The position numbers and the translations under genes are program-made. A DNA stretch of 5,392 bases. Source: Oscillospiraceae bacterium (GTDB taxonomy: Bacteria; Bacillota; Clostridia; Oscillospirales; Oscillospiraceae). The stretch's first letter is position 1; each line of letters begins with the position of its first letter. Below are positions 1-5,083 of this stretch, one piece after another. The notes under the pieces were generated by a model. It was not told the origin of the DNA. It was given only the letters and a program-made list of their open reading frames with translations, and made no database searches. The DNA is taken from contig JAEDJB010000121.1 of the NCBI GenBank assembly GCA_016296565.1, positions 1 through 5,392 of the forward strand, read 5' to 3'.

Positions 1-338
1 CCCTCTTCCGCGCCCCCTTCGGGGAGTACGACGACCACGTGGTCACCACCGTCCGGGGCATGGGCCTGGAGGTCATCCAGTGGGATGTGGACAGCCTGGA
101 CTGGAAGGACTATGATGCGGCCACCATCACCCAGCGGGTGACGGAGAACGTGTGCCCCGGGTCCATCATTCTCTTCCACAACGCCGCCCTCCACACTCCC
201 GAGGCTCTGCCGGGCATTCTGGAGTATCTGCTCAAAGAGGGCTACGACATCGTCCCCGTGAGCCAGCTCATCCTCCCCGGGGAGGCGGGCAAGGACTTCA
301 CCCTGGACCACACCGGCCGCCAGTGCCCCATCCAATAA
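1..338 (+). CDS. Polysaccharide deacetylase family protein, C-terminal part (5' end outside window)
   Basis: Only the last 111 residues are visible, read in frame from base 3 to the TAA at 336-338. They match the C-terminal half of a NodB-fold carbohydrate esterase 4 domain. RAPFGEY near the beginning is the usual third motif (RxPxG), DVDSLDW is the fourth, and GSIILFHN is the last, which normally holds the LHD/LHN catalytic histidine. Family members of this PdaB-like type remove acetyl groups from extracellular or cell-wall polysaccharides, such as peptidoglycan glycans, often in sporulating Firmicutes. The metal-binding Asp and His-x-x-x-His motifs and any signal peptide would lie upstream of the window. 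The final 25 or so residues form a short tail after the domain. The family is well supported; the exact substrate and any sporulation role are not shown. A strong terminator follows after 11 bp, so the gene ends its transcription unit. Confidence 0.85.
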   Translation, partial: LFRAPFGEYDDHVVTTVRGMGLEVIQWDVDSLDWKDYDAATITQRVTENVCPGSIILFHNAALHTPEALPGILEYLLKEGYDIVPVSQLILPGEAGKDFTLDHTGRQCPIQ

Positions 339-349
339 CACAGCCCGCA

Positions 350-380
350 AAAAAGCCTCCCGTTCAGCGGGAGGCTTTTT
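350..380. terminator. Bidirectional intrinsic terminator between convergent genes
   Basis: A perfect 13-bp stem (350-362 with 368-380) encloses a five-base loop, TTCAG. The GC core is GCCTCCCG/CGGGAGGC, flanked by an A run on the left and a T run on the right. Transcripts from either strand therefore end in a GC-rich hairpin plus a U tract. It serves the deacetylase gene on plus and the glutamate-cysteine ligase gene on minus, whose stop codon is about 49 bp away. Confidence 0.9.
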
Positions 381-428
381 CTCCGGTCAAAATTTCCAGG
401 CACTGGCGAAATGTGGGGTTCAGAGGGG

Positions 429-1808
429 TTAAAAGTCCGCGTACCGTTTTGCCAGCTCGGAGCGGCTCACTCCCTGCTCCAGGGCTTCGGCCATGGCCCG
501 GCCCGGGGAGGTCAGGGTCTCCGCCCTCTGGTACAGGGGCTCCAGGAACTTTTCCTCTCCAAGCCCCCGCTGGACCAGGTTCTCCCTGGCCAGGTCCAGC
601 ACCGCAAGGCACAGGGCTTTGAGCCCCTCCCGGTCCACAAACTCCGGCCACTCCCGCCGGTTCATGATCTTCCGCAGCTCCCCGGCGGAGTAGCCGTGGT
701 GGTAGAGCACCCGGTCATTCTCCAACAGCTCCAGCAGCGGCTCCACCTGGTCCATGAGGCCCACGTGGAAGGCCGCCACCGTCATGGTGTCGGCAAAGGG
801 CTGGCAGCAGGCGCTGCGGAACTCGATGGTCCCCCGGAAGGTCAGGTCCTCGAACTTATAGGTGCGCAGATAGTCCAGGTCCTCCGCCGCCGGCCGGAAG
901 GTGATCTCGTGGTAGGCTCCGTCGGCGTAGTACTCTCCCGTGACCTGCTCCCGCTCCAGGTAGTCTGTGATGGGGATGGGCTTAAAATGCAGGTACCGGC
1001 CGTTGCGCATGGTGCAGAAGATGCTGGTGGTGCAGATGTACTCCAGCAGGTCGTCCACCGATTCCAGAGGGCAGTCGAACATGCCGATGTTGTGGGGGTT
1101 GATGCCGTGGGTGCTGTTTTCCCAGAGCAGATCCCGCACGCAGAGCAGGTCGGGCTCGCTGTCCAGCAGGGCGTTGCTGAACAGGACCGCCTTCACCGGC
1201 TCTGCCAGGGAGAAGGCTTTCAGGGTGGGGATCAGACGGTGGCTGTCCACATCCAGTTGAACCTGGGAGGCGCTGGCGAAGGCTCCGAAGGCGGGGTAGT
1301 CGTGAAAATACATAGGGACCGACCAGATGTTGCTCTTCTGCAGGTAGCGCTCCAGCATCCGGTACCGCTCGGAGGGGATGAAGTCCCGGCGGTTGACCCG
1401 GTAGAAGGGGTTCACCCCCATGCCGGTGAGGGTGTGGTTCTCCTTGCCCAGCTCCTGGTTCAGGAAGTTCACATACTTCTGAAACCGCGCCTGGATAATG
1501 TTGATGTCCTTCTCACACCCCAGGGAGGGCTCCAGGTTGTTGTAGGCGCAGTCGAAGGACAGGTTGTCCCCCGTCACCGGCTCCGTGGCAGAAAAGCACA
1601 CGCCGTTGTCGTCGAACTTTTCCGGGACGAACCCAAAGTGCTCCATCGTCCGCCGGGCTGCTCCCTGGGCCACCGCGTAGTCCGCCGCGCCCCCGGGGAG
1701 GTTCACCACCGGCATCTCGATCTCAACGCCGATGAGCTTTTTGACCGAGTGCTCGGTGGGGCGGATGTATTTTTCGTAAAGGTGCCGCTTGATTTCTTCT
1801 CTTACCAT
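429..1808 (-). CDS. Glutamate-cysteine ligase family (GCS2-type) protein
   Basis: The 459-residue protein looks like an ATP-dependent carboxylate-amine ligase of the GCS2 family, which joins glutamate to cysteine to make gamma-glutamylcysteine in the cytoplasm. Seen in the sequence: GVEIEM (27-32), the acidic motif that opens the catalytic fold and binds metal and substrate; SFDCAYNNLEPSLG (84-97); GMGVNP (129-134); ASASQVQLDV (178-187), the typical strand with Gln and Asp; and FRGTIEFRSACCQP (324-337), the late RGxxEFR motif. Length fits stand-alone bacterial members. The start is supported by AAAGAGGT at 1814-1821, five bases upstream. The protein is cysteine-rich for a cytosolic enzyme, including a CC pair at 334-335. 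No glutathione synthetase gene is nearby, so the product could stay as gamma-glutamylcysteine, or another amine could be the acceptor. The neighbouring same-strand EgtC-like amidotransferase suggests a shared gamma-glutamyl thiol role. The family is fairly sure; the acceptor is inferred. Confidence 0.82.
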   Translation of the reverse strand: MVREEIKRHLYEKYIRPTEHSVKKLIGVEIEMPVVNLPGGAADYAVAQGAARRTMEHFGFVPEKFDDNGVCFSATEPVTGDNLSFDCAYNNLEPSLGCEKDINIIQARFQKYVNFLNQELGKENHTLTGMGVNPFYRVNRRDFIPSERYRMLERYLQKSNIWSVPMYFHDYPAFGAFASASQVQLDVDSHRLIPTLKAFSLAEPVKAVLFSNALLDSEPDLLCVRDLLWENSTHGINPHNIGMFDCPLESVDDLLEYICTTSIFCTMRNGRYLHFKPIPITDYLEREQVTGEYYADGAYHEITFRPAAEDLDYLRTYKFEDLTFRGTIEFRSACCQPFADTMTVAAFHVGLMDQVEPLLELLENDRVLYHHGYSAGELRKIMNRREWPEFVDREGLKALCLAVLDLARENLVQRGLGEEKFLEPLYQRAETLTSPGRAMAEALEQGVSRSELAKRYADF

Positions 1809-1845
1809 GGTGTACCTCTTTCCCGCCCTGGGGCGCTGTGTCCGG

Positions 1846-1851
1846 ATTATA
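1846..1851 (-). promoter_or_regulatory. Candidate -10 box for the glutamate-cysteine ligase gene
   Basis: The minus strand reads TATAAT, a perfect -10 hexamer, 37 bp upstream of the start codon. No good -35 is found at the normal distance: windows at 17-19 bp spacing give at most three matches to TTGACA. The upstream region is the hairpin-rich inserted element, so any -35 contacts would come from that element. Read-through from the amidotransferase gene is the alternative source of transcript. Confidence 0.4.
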
Positions 1852-1861
1852 CTAGTTCTTG
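1850..1861 (+). repeat. Left terminal inverted repeat of the hairpin element
   Basis: TACTAGTTCTTG, the inverted partner of 1995-2006 with two G/A differences. One of the two differences leaves a G-U pair if the whole element folds as RNA. The outer bases AT at 1849-1850 also match AT at 2006-2007, so the repeat may reach one base further out, which makes the exact border and the target duplication ambiguous. Confidence 0.6.
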
Positions 1862-1921
1862 TTAAAAAGCTTGAAAAGCTTTTTATAGCACCGAAGGTGC
1901 GTCAAGAACTGCATGAGACGG

Positions 1922-1946
1922 CTTTTGTGGCAAAAAGCCACAAAAG
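1922..1946. repeat. Perfect 10-bp hairpin inside the element
   Basis: CTTTTGTGGC (1922-1931) pairs fully with GCCACAAAAG (1937-1946) across a five-A loop. It is the central stem of the hairpin island. No T run follows on either strand, so it does not look like a normal terminator. Confidence 0.75.
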
Positions 1947-1967
1947 GGCAACGCAAATCGCGGTGCC

Positions 1968-2000
1968 TTCTTAATAAAAGCCAAAGGTTTTTATTAAGAA
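1968..2000. repeat. 15-bp hairpin at the right end of the element
   Basis: TTCTTAATAAAA (1968-1979) pairs with TTTTATTAAGAA (1989-2000). The stem continues inward through one G-T and two C-G pairs to an AAA loop (1983-1985). It begins 6 bases past the amidotransferase stop codon on the minus strand. The mRNA could use it as a 3' stabilising structure, but it lacks the GC core and following U tract of a standard terminator. Confidence 0.7.
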
Positions 2001-2006
2001 TTAGTA
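1995..2006 (-). repeat. Right terminal inverted repeat of the hairpin element
   Basis: Read on the minus strand this is TACTAATTCTTA, matching the left end at 10 of 12 positions. It overlaps the outer arm of the 1968-2000 hairpin and directly abuts the stop codon of the amidotransferase gene. Confidence 0.6.
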
Positions 2007-2780
2007 TTAAAGCTCTGCAAAGGCCAGGTTCAGCAGGCGGATGGCCTCGGGGTCCTCAAAATACTCTCCGCCGTGGTTGGTGCCCGTGAACACCTGTTGT
2101 CCGTCCTCATAGGCCACCAGCGTGGTGAAGGGCATGGGCTCCCACTGCCCCCTGGCCAGGGGCCGGGTGAGGATCAGGACCCCCTCCTCCGTTCTCCGCC
2201 GGAAGAGGGAACCGGCGAAGTTGGTGTGGGCATAGAGCAGCTGCCCGTCGTAAATCAGCAGGTTCAGCTTGTTGCCGGGGGACAGGGCCGCCACCAGCCG
2301 GTCCAGCAGCCGGAACCGCTCCTCCGCCTCCGGCGGGCGGCCCAGCCGGGCGGCCAGCGCGTCCATCTGGTCCACCAGGTACAGGAGAATCCGTTCGCTG
2401 TCCGTCTCGCCGTTTTGCAGGCTCACATAGTGGTTCATGGGGGCGTAGTCAAAAATGGTACCGTTGTGGATGAGGGTCCACCGGCGGCCGGTGCGGTCCT
2501 TTTTGGAATAGGGATGGCAGTTGCGCCACTCAGTGTGGCCGATGGTGGCGTAGCGGATGTGGGCCAGGGCGGTGGACACCTGGATGGGCTCCCGCAGCCG
2601 TTCCCGCAGATAGCTGCTCTTGCTGGCCTGGGCGGGTTCCTTCTCAATGGCGGCCTCGCTGCCGCTGAGCAGCGCCAGCCCCCAGCCGTGGGGGTGCTGG
2701 TCGCTGTGGGTGAAAAACTCCTTCAGCTCCTCGTTGATCCTCTGGGGCTTTCCGCTGGAAAAGCCAAAGATCTCGCACAT
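2007..2780 (-). CDS. Class II glutamine amidotransferase (YafJ/EgtC-like)
   Basis: A 257-residue cytosolic Ntn-hydrolase-fold protein that would use its N-terminal cysteine to hydrolyse a gamma-glutamyl amide bond. Cys2 follows the initiator Met and becomes the nucleophile once Met is removed. HGWG (31-34), HIRYAT (74-79, substrate-binding Arg), HNGT (105-108, oxyanion-hole Asn-Gly) and GETDSE (124-129) are the hallmark motifs of the stand-alone GATase_4 group. No synthetase domain is fused. I chose the ATG at 2778-2780 over an in-frame ATG 45 bp upstream because it places Cys at position 2 and has a strong SD, GGGAGGTG, just upstream (core GGAGG at 2789-2793). In mycobacteria the relative EgtC removes glutamate from a gamma-glutamyl thiol intermediate and is encoded beside the glutamate-cysteine ligase EgtA. 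Here a GCS2-type ligase gene lies next downstream on the same strand, past the inserted element. The family is secure; the substrate is inferred. Confidence 0.87.
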   Translation of the reverse strand: MCEIFGFSSGKPQRINEELKEFFTHSDQHPHGWGLALLSGSEAAIEKEPAQASKSSYLRERLREPIQVSTALAHIRYATIGHTEWRNCHPYSKKDRTGRRWTLIHNGTIFDYAPMNHYVSLQNGETDSERILLYLVDQMDALAARLGRPPEAEERFRLLDRLVAALSPGNKLNLLIYDGQLLYAHTNFAGSLFRRRTEEGVLILTRPLARGQWEPMPFTTLVAYEDGQQVFTGTNHGGEYFEDPEAIRLLNLAFAEL

Positions 2781-2835
2781 GCCCGGCACCTCCCTTCTCT
2801 GCCATTGTGCCCGTCTCTCAACCAATCAACATAGT

Positions 2836-2887
2836 ATTATAGTTGGTTTATTAGAAACAGACTACCACAGAACCTTCTTTCTGTCAA
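2836..2887 (-). promoter_or_regulatory. Candidate promoter(s) of the amidotransferase gene
   Basis: Two overlapping possibilities are visible on the minus strand. One is a perfect TATAAT at 2836-2841 with only a weak -35 (TAGTCT, three matches, 17-bp spacing). The other is a perfect TTGACA at 2882-2887, with a 17-bp spacer to an extended -10, TGG-TAGTCT (hexamer 2859-2864). Either would give a leader of roughly 50-75 bases. Which is used cannot be decided from sequence. Confidence 0.5.
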
Positions 2888-2934
2888 CCGCTCCTGGAAA
2901 ATTCTCTGTTCCCAACAAAATTTCCCCCTTGGGG

Positions 2935-2963
2935 TTTACATCTTCCTACTGTGGATATATGTT
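2935..2963 (+). promoter_or_regulatory. Predicted SigA-type promoter of the copper module
   Basis: TTTACA (2935-2940, five of six consensus bases), a 17-bp spacer, then TATGTT (2958-2963, four of six). The geometry matches the csoR promoter further right: in both cases the palindromic operator starts four or five bases after the -10 box. An alternative AT-rich -10 (TTATAT at 2963-2968) would need a spacer that is too long. The region from 2781 to 3060 holds no gene; it carries this promoter, its operator and the divergent minus-strand promoters. Confidence 0.6.
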
Positions 2964-2968
2964 TATAT

Positions 2969-2985
2969 ATACCCCTGCCGGGTAT
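2969..2985. promoter_or_regulatory. CsoR-type operator 1
   Basis: ATACCC-CTGCC-GGGTAT is a perfect 6-bp inverted repeat around a 5-bp centre, in the G/C-tract style bound by CsoR-family repressors. It covers the expected transcription start. The flanks are shared with operator 2 near csoR: ATATACCCCT on the left and GGGTATTTT on the right are identical in both copies. Bound CsoR would block the promoter of the HMA-TauE-cupredoxin gene, and Cu(I) would relieve this. Confidence 0.8.
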
Positions 2986-3060
2986 TTTCCGGAGACTTCC
3001 TCCCAGGCGACGGTGGGTCCAGGCCTCTCAAAAACTCCAAAGCAATGACAGGAAAGGACG

Positions 3061-4428
3061 ATGGCATTGAACTTCCAGCACAAACGGCTGCGCATCGGCG
3101 GCATGACCTGCGTAAACTGCCAGAACAAGATTGAGCAAACCCTGCGCCGCGCAGACGGCGTCCAGGCCGCATCTGTCCGCTACGACACGGGGACAGCGGA
3201 CGTCACCTATGACGCGGACCTTCTCTCCCTGGAGGACCTGACCGCCATGATTCAGGCGCTGGACTACCAGGTTCTGGCGGAGGGGGCGGCCAGGACCCCG
3301 GACGCCAGCCGCAGGGTCTCCCTGGTGGTGATTATCCTGGGCCTGTTTCTCCTGCTGGAGAAGTTCGGCATCCTGAACCTGCTGGCGCCCAGCCAGCTGG
3401 CGGACTCTGCCATGAGCTACGGGATGCTCTTCGTCATTGGCCTGGTCACCTCCGTCCACTGTGTGGCCATGTGCGGCGGCATCAACCTGTCCCAGTGTCT
3501 CCCTCAGGCGGACGCCGGGCAGCTGAGCGGGCGGGCCTCCCTCCTGCCTGCCTTTTTGTACAACCTGGGCCGGGTCCTCTCCTACACGGCAATCGGCTTT
3601 CTTCTGGGCCTGGTGGGGCTTCTGCTGGGGGGCGGCGGAGCCGGACCCTCTCCCCTGCTCCAGGGCATTTTGAAGCTCATCGCCGGGGTGCTGATGGTGA
3701 TGATGGGCCTGAACATGCTGGACCTGTTTCCCGGGCTGCGCCGGCTGACCCTGCGGCCACCCCGGTTCCTGGCGGCAAAGGCGGGCGCCAGGAAGGCCCG
3801 GAACAGCCGCCCTCTGGTGGTGGGCCTGCTGAACGGCCTGATGCCCTGCGGCCCCCTCCAGTCCATGCAGCTGGTGGCCCTGGCCGCGGGGGACCCCTTC
3901 TCCGGCGCCCTGGCCATGTTCCTGTTCAGCCTGGGGACCGTCCCCCTGATGCTGGGCCTGGGCTCTGCCGTGGCCGCCCTGGGCAGGAGGTTCTCCCAGA
4001 CAGTCCGGACGGTGGGAGCTGTGCTGGTGGTGGTCCTGGGCCTTGCCATGCTCTCCCAGGGCTGGAACCTCACCGGCTTCTCCTTCTGTGGGAGCCTGGA
4101 AACAGCCGTCACAGAACCCGCCGGAGGCAGCGCCGGCCAGGCGGTTCTGGAGGACGGCGTCCAGGTGGTCACCAGCACCCTGTCCTCCGGCCGGTATCCG
4201 GATATTACGGTCCAGGCCGGGGTTCCGGTCCGGTGGATCATTGACGTCCCCGCCGGCAGCATCAACGGCTGCAACTACAAAATGCTCCTCCAGGCCTACC
4301 ACATCACCTACACCTTCCAGGAGGGGGAAAACATCCTGGAATTTACCCCCACAGAGCCCGGCACCATTTCGTACAGCTGCTGGATGGGGATGATCTGCGG
4401 GACCATCACGGTCACCAGCGGGTCTTAA
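3061..4428 (+). CDS. HMA - TauE/SafE (DsbD_2-like) membrane domain - cupredoxin fusion protein
   Basis: The 455-residue protein joins three metal- or redox-linked parts. Residues 8-75 are an HMA domain with GGMTCVNC, whose Cys17 and Cys20 should bind Cu(I). Residues 86-335 are strongly hydrophobic, with about seven membrane segments. They carry the family marks VHCVAMCGG (Cys134, Cys138) and NGLMPCGP (Cys263), placed like the paired cysteines of CcdA/DsbD. Residues 365-453 resemble a cupredoxin, with NGCN (Cys404) and CWMGMIC (Cys440, Met444, Cys446) as possible copper ligands. An odd number of segments would leave HMA in the cytosol and the cupredoxin outside, so the protein could pass Cu(I), or electrons, across the membrane. 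The start has AGGA at 3050-3053. The upstream CsoR operator supports copper control, and a DUF2318 gene follows after 31 bp. The name sulfite exporter is a family label only. Domains are clear, the transported species is inferred. Confidence 0.85.
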   Translation: MALNFQHKRLRIGGMTCVNCQNKIEQTLRRADGVQAASVRYDTGTADVTYDADLLSLEDLTAMIQALDYQVLAEGAARTPDASRRVSLVVIILGLFLLLEKFGILNLLAPSQLADSAMSYGMLFVIGLVTSVHCVAMCGGINLSQCLPQADAGQLSGRASLLPAFLYNLGRVLSYTAIGFLLGLVGLLLGGGGAGPSPLLQGILKLIAGVLMVMMGLNMLDLFPGLRRLTLRPPRFLAAKAGARKARNSRPLVVGLLNGLMPCGPLQSMQLVALAAGDPFSGALAMFLFSLGTVPLMLGLGSAVAALGRRFSQTVRTVGAVLVVVLGLAMLSQGWNLTGFSFCGSLETAVTEPAGGSAGQAVLEDGVQVVTSTLSSGRYPDITVQAGVPVRWIIDVPAGSINGCNYKMLLQAYHITYTFQEGENILEFTPTEPGTISYSCWMGMICGTITVTSGS

Positions 4429-4459
4429 AACGAACAACGCAGGAAAGGAAGATTCCATC

Positions 4460-4993
4460 ATGGGAAACACGAAATCAAAGAACGCAAAGCCGCAGAAGAA
4501 GAAAACCCCTTGGCTCCCCCTTGCGGCGGTGGTGCTGGTGGTCCTGGTGGCAGCCGTGGCCCTCTTCTCTAAGGACAAAACAGCTGACCCCGCCGGCGGA
4601 GACAGCCTGGCCCTCCAGCCGGGGGAAAGTCTGGACATCCCCCTGGAGGAGCTGTCCGCCGCCGCCCGGTTCTACCCCGTGGAGGTCAACGGAACCCAGA
4701 TGGAGATCATCGCCCTGGAGGACGCCTCCGGCGAGATCCGCACCGCGTTCAACACCTGCCAGATCTGCTATCTCTCCGGTCAGGGCTACTACAAGCAGGA
4801 GGGCAGCGTCCTGGTCTGCCAAAACTGCGGCAGCCAGTTTACCGCCGACCAGGTGGGGGTTCAGGCCGGGGGCTGCAATCCCTGGCCCATCCTCCCCGAG
4901 GACCGGACGGTAACCGGCGAGACCCTCTCCATCCCCTATGATACGCTGGACGAGGCCACCCAGATCTTTGCCGACTGGAAGGCCGCTTTCTGA
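4460..4993 (+). CDS. Membrane-anchored DUF2318 (FtrD-like) cysteine-rich protein
   Basis: The 177-residue protein has a lysine-rich cytosolic start, one membrane segment at about 18-36 and an exported domain. That domain shows the DUF2318/FtrD-like cysteine pattern: TCQIC (Cys100, Cys103), LVCQNCGSQF (Cys120, Cys123) and GGCNPWPI (Cys139), five cysteines in all. The family is described as iron-sulfur or metal-binding. Its namesake FtrD belongs to the FtrABCD ferrous-iron uptake system, which also contains a cupredoxin-like protein (FtrB). The segment lacks a lipobox Cys, so it is probably an uncleaved anchor. The SD is AGGAAAGGA at 4441-4449, ten bases from ATG. The gene is 31 bp after the HMA-TauE-cupredoxin gene with no terminator between, so the two form an operon under operator 1. 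It probably receives or donates copper or electrons to the cupredoxin outside the membrane; that role is inference. Confidence 0.82.
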   Translation: MGNTKSKNAKPQKKKTPWLPLAAVVLVVLVAAVALFSKDKTADPAGGDSLALQPGESLDIPLEELSAAARFYPVEVNGTQMEIIALEDASGEIRTAFNTCQICYLSGQGYYKQEGSVLVCQNCGSQFTADQVGVQAGGCNPWPILPEDRTVTGETLSIPYDTLDEATQIFADWKAAF

Positions 4994-5013
4994 CAACCTT
5001 CCCCCTCGGTGGG

Positions 5014-5042
5014 TTGACAAATGCCCGTGGAAGGGCTATAGT
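5014..5042 (+). promoter_or_regulatory. Near-consensus promoter of csoR
   Basis: A perfect TTGACA at 5014-5019, a 17-bp spacer, then TATAGT at 5037-5042 (five of six). This is the strongest promoter in the window. It lies in the 90-bp gap between the DUF2318 gene and csoR, so csoR can be transcribed on its own as well as by read-through from the upstream operon. Confidence 0.85.
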
Positions 5043-5046
5043 CCAT

Positions 5047-5063
5047 ATACCCCTATAGGGTAT
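5047..5063. promoter_or_regulatory. CsoR-type operator 2 (autoregulation)
   Basis: ATACCC-CTATA-GGGTAT, the same 6-5-6 palindrome as operator 1. It begins four bases after the -10 box and covers the expected start of transcription. Its position just ahead of csoR indicates that the repressor controls its own gene and whatever follows. Confidence 0.88.
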
Positions 5064-5083
5064 TTTACGAGGAGGCGCTTTCT

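Larger units (their letters stand above)
1850..2006. mobile_element. MITE-like, hairpin-rich element with terminal inverted repeats
   Basis: About 157 bp of AT-rich sequence sits between two GC-rich genes and codes for nothing convincing. The ends are inverted repeats: TACTAGTTCTTG on the left and, read inward on the other strand, TACTAATTCTTA on the right (10 of 12 identical, both differences G/A). TTA flanks it on both sides (1847-1849 and 2007-2009), a possible 3-bp target duplication. Inside are successive perfect stem-loops: 1863-1872/1876-1885 (10 bp), 1888-1892/1896-1900 (5 bp), 1922-1931/1937-1946 (10 bp) and 1968-1982/1986-2000 (15 bp with one G-T pair). A weaker one lies at 1947-1967. 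GCACCG at 1888-1893 can also pair with CGGTGC at 1961-1966. No transposase is present, so it would be non-autonomous. A structured RNA or an intergenic palindromic repeat would look similar. Borders are uncertain by a few bases. Confidence 0.6.

Noticed and set aside
411..1865. Long open frame on plus across the ligase gene (484 codons)
   Set aside because: Antisense shadow of the GCS2 gene. It has no recognisable domain or ribosome binding site, and low-complexity Val/Gln/His/Gly-rich content typical of GC-rich reverse frames.
1863..1885. AAAAAGCTT/AAGCTTTTT hairpin as terminator of the amidotransferase transcript
   Set aside because: The stem has only two GC pairs and the T run is inside the stem. 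It is better explained as part of the hairpin element.
1888..1966. CRISPR-like repeats suggested by the repeated hairpins
   Set aside because: The stems differ in sequence and spacing; there are no direct repeats with spacers.
2781..2825. Upstream in-frame ATG giving a 15-residue longer amidotransferase
   Set aside because: It would bury the catalytic cysteine inside the chain, and the strong SD at about 2787-2796 serves the inner ATG.
2073..2834. Open frame on plus across the amidotransferase gene
   Set aside because: Shadow frame; the minus frame holds the Cys2, HNGT and GETDSE motifs.
3028..4638. Long open frame on minus across the copper fusion gene (536 codons)
   Set aside because: Antisense shadow. 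Its product is Gln/Gly/His/Ala-rich with no motifs, while the plus frame has clear HMA, membrane and cupredoxin features.
4994..5016. CAACC...GGTTG hairpin after the DUF2318 gene as a terminator
   Set aside because: Only a 5-bp stem with a long loop and no T run; the right arm is part of the csoR -35 region.
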